Below are positions 42,801 to 51,409 of a DNA stretch of 64,000 bases, in pieces. The notes under the pieces are model-generated. The model saw only the letters and a program-made list of their open reading frames with translations. It did no database searches and was not told the origin of the DNA. The stretch is from RUG100 sp034927505 (GTDB taxonomy: Bacteria; Bacillota; Clostridia; Peptostreptococcales; Anaerovoracaceae), in contig JAYFPY010000030.1 of the NCBI GenBank assembly GCA_034927505.1, positions 1 through 64,000 on the forward strand, in the 5' to 3' direction. Position numbers and translations under genes: made by a program. Each line of letters starts with the position of its first letter. The stretch's first letter is position 1.

Positions 42801-44285
42801 ATGATCAGCTTTTATGATATGGGGCACGGGACGATCGGGTTCACCATATTTGTAGCACTGCTGTACCTGGCAAATTTCGGTATAGCGATCGCAATTATTT
42901 ATTCAGAGAGAAAGGATCCTGCAGCAACGCTTGCATGGGTTCTGGTACTGTTTCTCATACCGGCGGCAGGCATACTGCTGTACTTTTTCTTCTCGCAGAA
43001 CATATCCAGGCACAAGATATTCAAACTGACGAAGGACGAAGAACGGATGATGACTTCTTCCCTGGAAAAACAGGAAAGTGCAATAATAGACGGCACCTTC
43101 GATTTCAATACCTTTGAGGCGGACAAATGGAAAGATCTGATACGGCTCAACCAGAATTACGGCAGAGCCTACTATACTCAGGACAACAGCATGGAGATAT
43201 ACCCTGACGGAAATTCTCTCGCGCATAATTTGATCGAAGATATAAGGAATGCACAGGATACGGTCAATATCATGTTTTTCATAGTCAAGCCGGATGAGAT
43301 CGGGATGCAGCTGATAGATGCCCTGACGGCAAAGGCGAAAGAAGGCGTCAAAGTCAGGTTCCTGGTGGACGCCCTGGGAAGCCGTCACATAGGCAAAAAA
43401 GTAATGAAAGAATTCTGTGAGGCAGGAGGCGAGTTTGCTAAATTCTTCCCGCCCAAGTTCAGGATATTCCAGTATGTAAACCCAAAGCTGAATTTCAGGA
43501 ACCACAGGAAGCTGGTGGCCATAGATGACGCCATAGCTTACATCGGCGGATACAACATCGCCAAAGAATACATGGGCATGAAGAAAAAATTCGGATTCTG
43601 GAGAGATACTCATATCAGGATAGAAGGAGGAGCCGTGCAGGATATAAACTGCAGATTCCTCATGGACTGGAGGGCCAGCAGCAATGAAGATGTCCATGTG
43701 GCGGATGTGTTTTTTCCTCCGCTGCAGCCTTACGGCAAGGCCGGGATGCAGATAGTCTCGACAGGGCCCGATTCGGAGCATGAGCAGATCAAGAGAGCTT
43801 TTCTTAAGATGATAACTTCGGCGACCAGGCGGATCTATATACAGACGCCGTATTTCGTCCCTGATGATCCTATACTGGAGTCTTTGAAAATGGCGGCCCA
43901 GTCCGGAGTGGATGTGAGGATAATGATACCGTGCAAACCGGATCACATATTCGTATACTGGGCGACATATTCATACTGCGGAGACATAATAAGGAACGGA
44001 GGCCGGGTATTCATCTATGATGACGGATTCCTTCATTCCAAGACCATGTCGGTAGACGGAGAAGCGGGGACCGTGGGTTCCACCAATTTCGACCGACGCA
44101 GCTTCAAACTGAATTTCGAGTGCAATGCATTCGTATACGATGTGGAGGAAACAATGAAGATGGACAGAGTCTTCGAAAGAGATCTGGGACACTGTCACGA
44201 GCTGACGCCGGAACTGTATGCGAACCGATCCACATGGATAAAAATAAAAGAGCCGATAGCCCGGCTGCTGTCGGACGTACTGTAA
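42801..44285 (+). CDS. cls: cardiolipin synthase
   Basis: A 494-residue membrane enzyme that joins two phosphatidylglycerols. Two N-terminal helices (about 12-33 and 42-62) precede two phospholipase D domains. Their HxKxxxxD motifs are FRNHRKLVAIDDAIAYIGG (about 233) and FLHSKTMSVDGEAGTVGSTN (about 414). GGAGGG precedes the ATG at 42801; an upstream in-frame ATG is rejected. A TGGTATAAT extended -10 lies about 40 bases upstream. Confidence 0.93.
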   Translation: MISFYDMGHGTIGFTIFVALLYLANFGIAIAIIYSERKDPAATLAWVLVLFLIPAAGILLYFFFSQNISRHKIFKLTKDEERMMTSSLEKQESAIIDGTFDFNTFEADKWKDLIRLNQNYGRAYYTQDNSMEIYPDGNSLAHNLIEDIRNAQDTVNIMFFIVKPDEIGMQLIDALTAKAKEGVKVRFLVDALGSRHIGKKVMKEFCEAGGEFAKFFPPKFRIFQYVNPKLNFRNHRKLVAIDDAIAYIGGYNIAKEYMGMKKKFGFWRDTHIRIEGGAVQDINCRFLMDWRASSNEDVHVADVFFPPLQPYGKAGMQIVSTGPDSEHEQIKRAFLKMITSATRRIYIQTPYFVPDDPILESLKMAAQSGVDVRIMIPCKPDHIFVYWATYSYCGDIIRNGGRVFIYDDGFLHSKTMSVDGEAGTVGSTNFDRRSFKLNFECNAFVYDVEETMKMDRVFERDLGHCHELTPELYANRSTWIKIKEPIARLLSDVL

Positions 44286-44323
44286 AAAAACAAGAACTGA
44301 ACAAGAAAAAAAGAGGTAACGAT

Positions 44324-45037
44324 TTGAGAAGATTTGCTAATCCAATGACTATACTGCTGCTGTGCTTCATGGCGTATTCATCCTTCAGGAGCGGGCAGTT
44401 TTCAAACCCGAAGGAATGGCTCATGGGCGAACTGCTCATGCTGCCGGGCATACTCATAGCCCTGTCTTTCCACGAATTCGGACATGCTTTCGTTGCGGAC
44501 AGACTGGGAGATAACACACCCAGGGCCCAGGGCAGAGTCAGCATAAACCCGGCGGCTCATATCGATTTGATAGGACTGATCGCGCTGCTGTTCGTAGGAT
44601 TCGGATGGGGAAAGCCGGTGGAAATAGATCCGCGCAACTTCAAAAAACCGCGCAGAGACGAATTGCTGGTTTCAGTGGCGGGCGTCCTTATGAATCTGAT
44701 ACTGGCTGTCATATTCACACTGGTTCTGAGATTCTATGTAGACGGAACAGGAGCAGGATTCAGCAGCAGCGGAATGGCCGGAAGCATATATACGATGATA
44801 TTCTACATCATATATATAAATCTTATCCTGATGATATTCAATCTGCTGCCTGTACCTCCGTTGGACGGATTCAACATACTGACTGAGATCTTCGATCTGA
44901 AGAGATACAGCTGGTGGTATACGGTGTACGACAAGGGATTCTTCATACTGATGGTCCTCATACTGTTCAATTTCACCGACAGGATACTGACGCCGTGCAT
45001 ATCGTTTTTCCTGAACCTTCTCAGTTATCTGATGTGA
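44324..45037 (+). CDS. M50/site-2-type membrane zinc protease
   Basis: A 237-residue polytopic protease. The zinc motif HExxH is SFHEFGHAFVADRLGD, and the partner aspartate lies in VPPLDGFNILTEIF. About five membrane helices surround these. The start is TTG 44324 after AAAGAGGTAA, since upstream codons overlap cls and are not family-like. It is similar to the YwhC/sporulation-type family without a PDZ domain. Its substrate is unknown. Confidence 0.85.
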   Translation: MRRFANPMTILLLCFMAYSSFRSGQFSNPKEWLMGELLMLPGILIALSFHEFGHAFVADRLGDNTPRAQGRVSINPAAHIDLIGLIALLFVGFGWGKPVEIDPRNFKKPRRDELLVSVAGVLMNLILAVIFTLVLRFYVDGTGAGFSSSGMAGSIYTMIFYIIYINLILMIFNLLPVPPLDGFNILTEIFDLKRYSWWYTVYDKGFFILMVLILFNFTDRILTPCISFFLNLLSYLM

Positions 45038-45096
45038 TCCAGATGTAAAAAAATGTGAAAAGTTTGTGAAAAAACGGTGAACTTCACACAAAGATG

Positions 45097-45135
45097 CAGT
45101 TTTGGTGCTATAATCAACACGAAATGACAAAACTG
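45097..45135 (+). promoter_or_regulatory. promoter with flanking inverted repeat, upstream of the amidase gene
   Basis: CAGTTTTG (45097-45104) and CAAAACTG (45128-45135) form an 8-base inverted repeat around an extended -10 (TGCTATAAT, 45106-45114). The spacing suits a dimeric regulator touching both sides of the start site, or an RNA hairpin at the mRNA 5' end. Confidence 0.5.
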
Positions 45136-45182
45136 TAACATTTCATTGAAAAGATATTCAGAAAAGAATGCGGGGAATACTT

Positions 45183-46811
45183 ATGAACAAGAAAAAAAGA
45201 AGTAAAAAGATAATGTGTCTCCTTCTGGCTATGTGCGTTGCTGTGGCTATGATACCGACACTGGCTTTTGCCGACGAACAGGCAGCAGCAGATCAGAATG
45301 GGCAGGCGACAGACACTCAGTCGACTGAGCAGACTCAGACCGACACACAGAAGACCGAGAAAGCGGCAGCGGCCAAGGCAACGAATTATACAGTGACCGC
45401 CACCAGATCGGACAAGATCAAATACATGTGGGGCGGATATGTGACTTCTATCGTTCCCGGAAAAACCAGCTCCGGGGAGAAGACATATACGAGTAAACAG
45501 ACATTTACCATCAAAACCTATGACGGGTTCACTTTGGACAAAGTGCTGGTAGACGGCAAGGAAAATGCGGATGCACTGAAAGCAAAGTCATATACATTCG
45601 AGGAAGGCACCACGGGAGATCATACCATCAGCGCCGTATATAAGAGGACCGGAGTGTTCATCAAGATCGATCCGGGCCATGCGGGGAATTACAACCGTGG
45701 GTATTACTCCAGCTTTTGGGAGTCGAAGCAGATGTGGGATCTGGGAAGGGATCTTAGGGACCAGCTGGAAAAATATCCGAACGTAGTTGTCAGTCTGACA
45801 AAAACCAGTCTGAACAACGACCCGGCGGTATATACACGAGGGAAAATGGCAAAGGGATATGACCTGTTCATATCATGCCACAGTAATTCTTCATCATCCA
45901 AATCGACGGATTATGCGCTTTCCATAGTATCTTCAGGCAGCACTCTTAGATCTGTTGCAGCGCCTCTGGGCAAACAGCTGGCGGCGACAATGAAGACAAC
46001 TATGGGGACAAAACAGAACTACCAGGTTTGGATCAAGAAACAGCATGACGGAAGGGACTGGTTCGGAGTAGTCAGAGGATCGGCGGCTGTAAAGGTGCCG
46101 GGAATGATACTGGAGCACTCTTTCCACTCAAATGCCAGATCATGCAACTGGCTCCTTTCTTCATCAAATCTGAACAAGATGGCAGCGAAAGAGGCGGCGG
46201 TAATAACAGATTATTACGGAGTCAACAACAACGGCTCGGTCGATAAACCAGGAAAACCGTCAGGATTCAACGCATACGGATACGGATATAAATCAGCAAA
46301 GATAAAATGGAACCAGTCTGCGGGAGCCACCGGATATAATGTGTACAGGGCCGACAGCAAGACCGGAAAGTATGAAAAGATCAAAACGATCAACAACAGT
46401 TCCACTGTATATTACATAGACTCAGATCTGACATGCGGAAAGGTATATTATTACAAGGTCAAAGCATTTAGATACAGAACTGAAGGCAGCGCACTGTACA
46501 GCAGTTCTACATCACCAAATGCTGCAAAGCCGATACCGTCAAAACCTAAACTGGGTCTGACAGCAGGGAACAACAAGATCACTGCAAAATGGTCTGCTGT
46601 TTCAGGAGCGACCGGATATCAGCTTTACAGGGCTTCATCCAAACGCGGAAAATACAAGAGAGTCAAGACTACAAAGGCAAGATATTACAAGAACTCTCGT
46701 CTGGCAAACAAGAAGAGATATTACTATAAAGTCAGGGCTTACAGGACTCTCGACAACGGAACGCATATTTACGGCAACTTCTGTTCCGTAAAATATAAAA
46801 CAACAAAATAA
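45183..46811 (+). CDS. secreted N-acetylmuramoyl-L-alanine amidase with two FnIII modules
   Basis: A 542-residue cell-wall hydrolase. The signal peptide (about 1-31) ends LAFAD. A Gln/Thr-rich linker is followed by a beta domain (about 70-155). An Amidase_3 zinc domain (about 160-350) has KIDPGHAGNYN, ESKQMWDLG, FISCHSNSSS and MILEHSFHSN as ligand and catalytic positions. Two fibronectin type III modules (about 360-450 and 455-542) share the GYNVYRADSKTGKYEKI and GYQLYRASSKRGKYKRV pattern. It cuts the lactyl-alanine bond of peptidoglycan. The upstream promoter is flanked by an inverted repeat. Confidence 0.88.
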   Translation: MNKKKRSKKIMCLLLAMCVAVAMIPTLAFADEQAAADQNGQATDTQSTEQTQTDTQKTEKAAAAKATNYTVTATRSDKIKYMWGGYVTSIVPGKTSSGEKTYTSKQTFTIKTYDGFTLDKVLVDGKENADALKAKSYTFEEGTTGDHTISAVYKRTGVFIKIDPGHAGNYNRGYYSSFWESKQMWDLGRDLRDQLEKYPNVVVSLTKTSLNNDPAVYTRGKMAKGYDLFISCHSNSSSSKSTDYALSIVSSGSTLRSVAAPLGKQLAATMKTTMGTKQNYQVWIKKQHDGRDWFGVVRGSAAVKVPGMILEHSFHSNARSCNWLLSSSNLNKMAAKEAAVITDYYGVNNNGSVDKPGKPSGFNAYGYGYKSAKIKWNQSAGATGYNVYRADSKTGKYEKIKTINNSSTVYYIDSDLTCGKVYYYKVKAFRYRTEGSALYSSSTSPNAAKPIPSKPKLGLTAGNNKITAKWSAVSGATGYQLYRASSKRGKYKRVKTTKARYYKNSRLANKKRYYYKVRAYRTLDNGTHIYGNFCSVKYKTTK

Positions 46812-46821
46812 ATGGATCAGT

Positions 46822-46849
46822 AAGCCGGTGCATCGACGTACCGGCTTTT
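46822..46849 (+). terminator. terminator after the amidase gene
   Basis: AAGCCGGT and ACCGGCTT form a hairpin followed by TT. Confidence 0.8.
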
Positions 46850-46865
46850 CCATGGCCAAAAATTT

Positions 46866-46892
46866 TTAGCACTCTTTAAAGAAGAGTGCTAA
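46866..46892. promoter_or_regulatory. CIRCE element (HrcA operator)
   Basis: TTAGCACTC-N9-GAGTGCTAA, an exact match to the CIRCE consensus. It lies just upstream of the clpB promoter. HrcA repression with heat release is expected. hrcA itself is not in the window. Confidence 0.95.
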
Positions 46893-46899
46893 AAAAGTA

Positions 46900-46928
46900 T
46901 TGACTTTGACTTCCGGCAGTGTTTTAAT
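46900..46928 (+). promoter_or_regulatory. sigma-A promoter of clpB
   Basis: TTGACT (46900-46905), a 17-base spacer and TTTAAT (46923-46928), directly after CIRCE. Confidence 0.75.
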
Positions 46929-46951
46929 AGAAACATAGGAGGTGATTCATA

Positions 46952-49543
46952 ATGAATTTAGAAAAATATACACAAAAAGCACAGGAGGCTGTTATGGAAT
47001 GCCAGAATATAGGTATTTCGGAGGGCCATCAGCAGCTTGACGGGGAACACCTTCATCTGGCATTGATGATGCAGCAGGACGGGTTGATCCCGAAGCTGGT
47101 AAAATATATGGGAGCAGACACAGGCCGGATAATAGGTGACCTGGAGGCAGAAATGGAGAAACTGCCTAAAGTAGCGGGAGCCGGAGACAATATGTATTCC
47201 ACCAGGAGACTGAATCAGTTATTGATGAATGCTGAAAAGGTCGCGGCAGATTTCAAAGACGAATATGTCAGCGTGGAGCACATGTATTTGGCTCTGCTGA
47301 ATGAAAAAGGGACCCCCAGCGCAAAGATCTTCAGCAAATACGGTATCGACAAGCAGAAATTCCTCAAGGCACTGGAAAGTGTCAGAGGAAATCAGAAAGT
47401 AACTAATCAGAATCCGGAGGACAACTACGAAGCTTTGGAAAAATACGGCCGGGATCTTGTGGAAATGGCAAGAGACGGCAAGCTGGATCCGGTAATAGGG
47501 CGTGATGACGAGATCAGACATACTATTCAGATCCTGTCGAGGCGTACAAAAAACAATCCGGTACTCATAGGTGAGCCGGGCGTCGGCAAGACGGCAGTAG
47601 TCGAGGGACTGGCGCAGAGGATACTCAACGGCGATGTGCCCGAGGGCCTGAAAGATAAGACGATCTACGCTCTGGATATGGGAGCTCTGATAGCGGGAGC
47701 CAAATTCCGGGGTGAATTCGAGGAGAGGCTGAAGGCTGTTCTCAACGAAATAGAAAAATCCGAAGGAAGGATACTTCTCTTCATAGATGAAATACACAAC
47801 ATCGTTGGAGCCGGAAAGACCGAAGGTTCTATGGATGCAGGCAACCTTTTAAAGCCGAAACTGGCAAGAGGCGAACTTCACTGTATAGGTGCGACCACTC
47901 TTGATGAATACAGAAAGTACATCGAAAAAGATGCAGCTCTGGAAAGACGATTCCAGAAAGTAATGGTGGATCAGCCTACCATAGAAGATACCATATCTAT
48001 ACTGCGAGGGCTGAAAGAAAGATTCGAGATACATCATGGAGTAAGGATCACAGACAATGCTCTTATCGCGTGCGCAATGCTGTCGGACAGATACATCAGC
48101 GACAGATTCCTGCCGGACAAGGCCATCGACCTAATGGACGAAGCTGCCAGTAAAATAAGGACCGAGATAGACAGTATGCCGGCAGAACTGGATGACATAT
48201 CCAGAAAGATCATGCAGCTGGAAATAGAAAAACAGGCTATGATCAAAGAGACCGACGGCGTCAGCAAGAAGAGACTGGAAAACATCGAAAAGGAACTGGC
48301 TGAACTGAAATCTCAGAACGACACTATGCGTACACAGTGGGAAAGCGAAAAGAAAGCAATCAGCGAAGTGAAGGGGACCAAGGAACAGATCGAGGAAGTC
48401 AAACTGCAGATAGAAGATGCAGAGAGAAAATACGATCTGGAAAAGCTGGCCCAGCTGAAATACGGCAGCCTGCCGGAACTGGAAAAGAAACTGGAAGAAG
48501 ACAAAGACAAGGCCAGCGACGCCAAGGGAAAGAGACTGCTCAAAGAAGAAGTCACAGAAGAAGAGATCGCCGATGTGGTTTCCAAGTGGACAGGCATACC
48601 TGTCAGCAAGCTTGTTGAAACAGAGCGGGACAAACTTCTGAAACTGCCGGAGATACTCCATAAAAGAGTCATCGGACAGGATGAAGGCATCGAAGCGGTC
48701 TCGGAGGCAATACTCAGGGCCCGTGCCGGACTGAAAAACGAAAGCAGACCGATCGGATCGTTTATATTCATGGGACCTACAGGCGTAGGCAAGACAGAGC
48801 TGGCAAAGGCTCTTTCGGAAGCCCTGTTCGACTCGGAAAAAAACATGATCAGAATAGATATGTCCGAATACATGGAAAAACATTCAGTATCCAGACTGGT
48901 GGGAGCGCCGCCGGGATATGTGGGATATGATGAAGGAGGACAGCTGACCGAGGCAGTAAGGCGAAAACCGTACAGCGTGGTGCTGTTCGATGAGATCGAG
49001 AAAGCACATCCGGATGTTTTCAACATACTGCTCCAGCTGCTGGATGACGGACGTCTGACAGACAATCAGGGAAGGACTGTTGATTTTAAAAACACGATCA
49101 TAATCATGACATCCAATATAGGCAGCGGATACCTGACTGAGAATATCAAAGATGACGGAACTATCGACAACGAAGTAAAGGTGAAAGTAGAAGAGGAACT
49201 GAAAAAGAATTTCAGACCGGAGTTCATAAACCGTATCGATGACATCATAGTATTCAGTCCGCTTACAGAAGAACAGATAATGCATATAATAGATCTGTCC
49301 ATGAAAGACATCGAAGCAAGACTTGCAGAAAGGAACATAAAGCTCAAGCTGACAGACGAAAGCAAAAAGCTGATCGCCAAAGAAGCATATTCGCCGCAGT
49401 ACGGCGCAAGACCTGTAAAGAGATACCTGCAGAAGTACATCGAAACAGGCATTGCCGAAATGATAATCAAAGGCGATATAGCCGATGGTCAGGAAGTCGT
49501 AATAGATGCGAAAGACGGAGAACAGAAATTCACAGCAAAATAA
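46952..49543 (+). CDS. clpB: ATP-dependent disaggregase ClpB
   Basis: An 863-residue AAA+ chaperone that extracts proteins from aggregates with DnaK. The N-domain (about 1-145) is followed by NBD1 with GEPGVGKTAVVEGLAQRI and ALDMGALIAGAKFRGEFEER. A long coiled-coil middle domain (about 400-530, EKELAELKSQNDTMR) precedes NBD2 with FMGPTGVGKTELAKAL and PQYGARPVKRYLQK. GGAGGTG precedes the ATG. CIRCE control marks it as a class I heat-shock gene. Confidence 0.97.
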   Translation: MNLEKYTQKAQEAVMECQNIGISEGHQQLDGEHLHLALMMQQDGLIPKLVKYMGADTGRIIGDLEAEMEKLPKVAGAGDNMYSTRRLNQLLMNAEKVAADFKDEYVSVEHMYLALLNEKGTPSAKIFSKYGIDKQKFLKALESVRGNQKVTNQNPEDNYEALEKYGRDLVEMARDGKLDPVIGRDDEIRHTIQILSRRTKNNPVLIGEPGVGKTAVVEGLAQRILNGDVPEGLKDKTIYALDMGALIAGAKFRGEFEERLKAVLNEIEKSEGRILLFIDEIHNIVGAGKTEGSMDAGNLLKPKLARGELHCIGATTLDEYRKYIEKDAALERRFQKVMVDQPTIEDTISILRGLKERFEIHHGVRITDNALIACAMLSDRYISDRFLPDKAIDLMDEAASKIRTEIDSMPAELDDISRKIMQLEIEKQAMIKETDGVSKKRLENIEKELAELKSQNDTMRTQWESEKKAISEVKGTKEQIEEVKLQIEDAERKYDLEKLAQLKYGSLPELEKKLEEDKDKASDAKGKRLLKEEVTEEEIADVVSKWTGIPVSKLVETERDKLLKLPEILHKRVIGQDEGIEAVSEAILRARAGLKNESRPIGSFIFMGPTGVGKTELAKALSEALFDSEKNMIRIDMSEYMEKHSVSRLVGAPPGYVGYDEGGQLTEAVRRKPYSVVLFDEIEKAHPDVFNILLQLLDDGRLTDNQGRTVDFKNTIIIMTSNIGSGYLTENIKDDGTIDNEVKVKVEEELKKNFRPEFINRIDDIIVFSPLTEEQIMHIIDLSMKDIEARLAERNIKLKLTDESKKLIAKEAYSPQYGARPVKRYLQKYIETGIAEMIIKGDIADGQEVVIDAKDGEQKFTAK

Positions 49544-49552
49544 TCACAGCAA

Positions 49553-49601
49553 ATAAAAAGAATGCCGCGCGGCGGGATCGGCGATCCTGCAGCACGGCAT
49601 T
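49553..49601 (-). terminator. terminator of the acn-idh-gntR operon
   Basis: AATGCCG (49561-49567) and CGGCATT (49595-49601) with an inner GGATC-ggc-GATCC stem. On the minus strand it is followed by T5 (the A-run at 49555-49559). It may also end clpB transcription weakly. Confidence 0.8.
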
Positions 49602-49612
49602 TGTCATGTCGG

Positions 49613-50275
49613 TTACTTATGTCTTTTTCTGGAGTTTATCATATGCTCTTCCATGGCTGCCGCTCCGGCCTCCACGTCGCCGTCTTTGAAGGCGCGGAAA
49701 ATGCGTCTGTGTTCTTCCAGTACGGATTCAAGATAGTCGTCTTTTTTCATGGCTGCCGTTTTGGCATGCTTGACATATATTTGATAGGAAGAGAGGAGAT
49801 GTCTCAGCAGCCTGTTGTGGCTGGCCTTGTATATCATCTGGTGGAAATTCACATTGATGTTGAGCATCTTGTCCACATCTTTTTTCATGGTGTAGAATTC
49901 CATGAAATCAAAATTTTCTTCCAGAGCTTCCATCTCTTCGTCGGTTATCCTTTCGATGGCCCACCGAGTAGCCTGAACTTCATATATCCTTCGCAGTGTG
50001 AAAATATCATCCATATCCTTGTCCGAAAGGCCTATTACAAAGGCGCCCCGGTTGGGGATGGTTTCTATCAGTCCTTCGGATTCAAGAGCGACCAGGGCTT
50101 CTCTTACAGGAGTCCTGCTGACCTGATATTCTTCGCAGATGACCTGCTCCGTCAGTTTCTGATTCTTTTTCAGCTTCCCCGAGAGTATATCTTCTTTAAG
50201 TCTTACTGACAAGTCGGTCGACAGGGAAACGTTGGTGGATTTTACACCGGTAAGGTTTCTGACTGTTACTGCCAT
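49613..50275 (-). CDS. GntR/FCD-family transcription regulator
   Basis: A 220-residue regulator. The N-terminal winged helix is typical (LTEQVICEEYQVSRTPVREAL), and the C-terminal all-helical FCD domain (about 90-220) carries HQMIYKASHNRLL and LEEHRRIFRAF with metal-binding histidines. FCD members sense carboxylates such as citrate-cycle acids. It is last in the operon after idh (3-base gap). A TGTATACA palindrome at the acn promoter is a likely target. Confidence 0.88.
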   Translation of the reverse strand: MAVTVRNLTGVKSTNVSLSTDLSVRLKEDILSGKLKKNQKLTEQVICEEYQVSRTPVREALVALESEGLIETIPNRGAFVIGLSDKDMDDIFTLRRIYEVQATRWAIERITDEEMEALEENFDFMEFYTMKKDVDKMLNINVNFHQMIYKASHNRLLRHLLSSYQIYVKHAKTAAMKKDDYLESVLEEHRRIFRAFKDGDVEAGAAAMEEHMINSRKRHK

Positions 50276-50278
50276 AGG

Positions 50279-51406
50279 CTATATCCTTTCAAGAACGTAC
50301 TTGGTAAAATCATCGGCAGTATTGCCTGTGCCGTCTCCCGGAAGGGAAAGGTCTCTGCCTGCGCTTTCCAGTACAGACAAAAGTTTGTCTGCGCGGTCCG
50401 GACGGCCGATGTGGCGCAGCATCATTTCTGCAGCCTTGACCAGACTGGACGGATTGGCGTATCCTGCGATGCCGTCGGCTACCATTCTCGGCGCGCTGCC
50501 GTGGATCGCTTCGAACATGGCGTATCTGTTTCCTATGTTGGCGCTGCCGGCAGTTCCTACGCCGCCCTGTATCTGTGCAGCTTCATCGGTGATGATGTCG
50601 CCGTAGAGATTGGGCAGTATGAATACATTGAAGCCGGATCTGATCTGTTCATTGACCAGGTTGGCCGCCATGATATCTACATACCAGTCATCGCATTTGA
50701 TGTCCGGATATTCTCCTGCCATGTCCTGACAGAGGGACAGAAATTTGCCGTCGGTTTTCTTCATGATATTGGCTTTGGTGACAATGGAAACATTTTTGTT
50801 ACCGTTGTTTTTTGCATATTCGAATGCGGCTCTTGCCAGACGTTTTGTTCCCTGATCGGTAGTGACCTTGAAGTCCATGGATATTTCATCTGTGATATCG
50901 ACGCCGCGGCTTCCAAGAGCATATTCGCCTTCGGTGTTTTCCCTGTAGAATATCCAGTCGATATTCTTTTCGGGGATGACAACAGGACGGACGTTGGCAA
51001 ACAGATCCAGTTCCCGTCGAAGTGTTACATTGGCGCTTTCGATGTTCGGCAGGTCATCGCCTTTGCCCGGAGTAGTCGTAGGACCCTTCAGCAGGATGTG
51101 ACATTCTTTGATGGCTGCCAGTACATCCGCAGGGACAGTTTCCATTTTTGCGATCCTGTTTTCCAGAGTCAGACCTTCGATGGGACGCAGTTCTATTTTT
51201 CCCGATGCGATCTCATCTGACAGCAGTTTTTTCAGTATGGCTGTGCATGAATCCATGATCACGGGGCCGATGCCGTCGCCGGCTACAGTTCCTATGATCA
51301 CCTTGTCAAGTTTTGAAAAGTCGGTCGCTTTCGCGCCTGCCTTAAGGCGCTGGACTCTTTCCACCTGTTCTTTTATTATCTGTTCGATTGCTTTTATCTG
51401 CTCCAT
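50279..51406 (-). CDS. NAD(P)-dependent isocitrate dehydrogenase
   Basis: A 375-residue member of the isocitrate/isopropylmalate dehydrogenase superfamily. It has IIGTVAGDGIGPVIMDS, the substrate motif ESANVTLRRELDLFANVRPV, YRENTEGEYALG and NLYGDIITDEAAQIQGGVG. Adjacency to aconitase makes isocitrate the likely substrate, producing 2-oxoglutarate for glutamate synthesis. Homoisocitrate or isopropylmalate cannot be ruled out by motif alone. The start follows acn by three bases, with GGGGTAAG just upstream. Confidence 0.88.
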   Translation of the reverse strand: MEQIKAIEQIIKEQVERVQRLKAGAKATDFSKLDKVIIGTVAGDGIGPVIMDSCTAILKKLLSDEIASGKIELRPIEGLTLENRIAKMETVPADVLAAIKECHILLKGPTTTPGKGDDLPNIESANVTLRRELDLFANVRPVVIPEKNIDWIFYRENTEGEYALGSRGVDITDEISMDFKVTTDQGTKRLARAAFEYAKNNGNKNVSIVTKANIMKKTDGKFLSLCQDMAGEYPDIKCDDWYVDIMAANLVNEQIRSGFNVFILPNLYGDIITDEAAQIQGGVGTAGSANIGNRYAMFEAIHGSAPRMVADGIAGYANPSSLVKAAEMMLRHIGRPDRADKLLSVLESAGRDLSLPGDGTGNTADDFTKYVLERI

Positions 51407-51409
51407 GTC

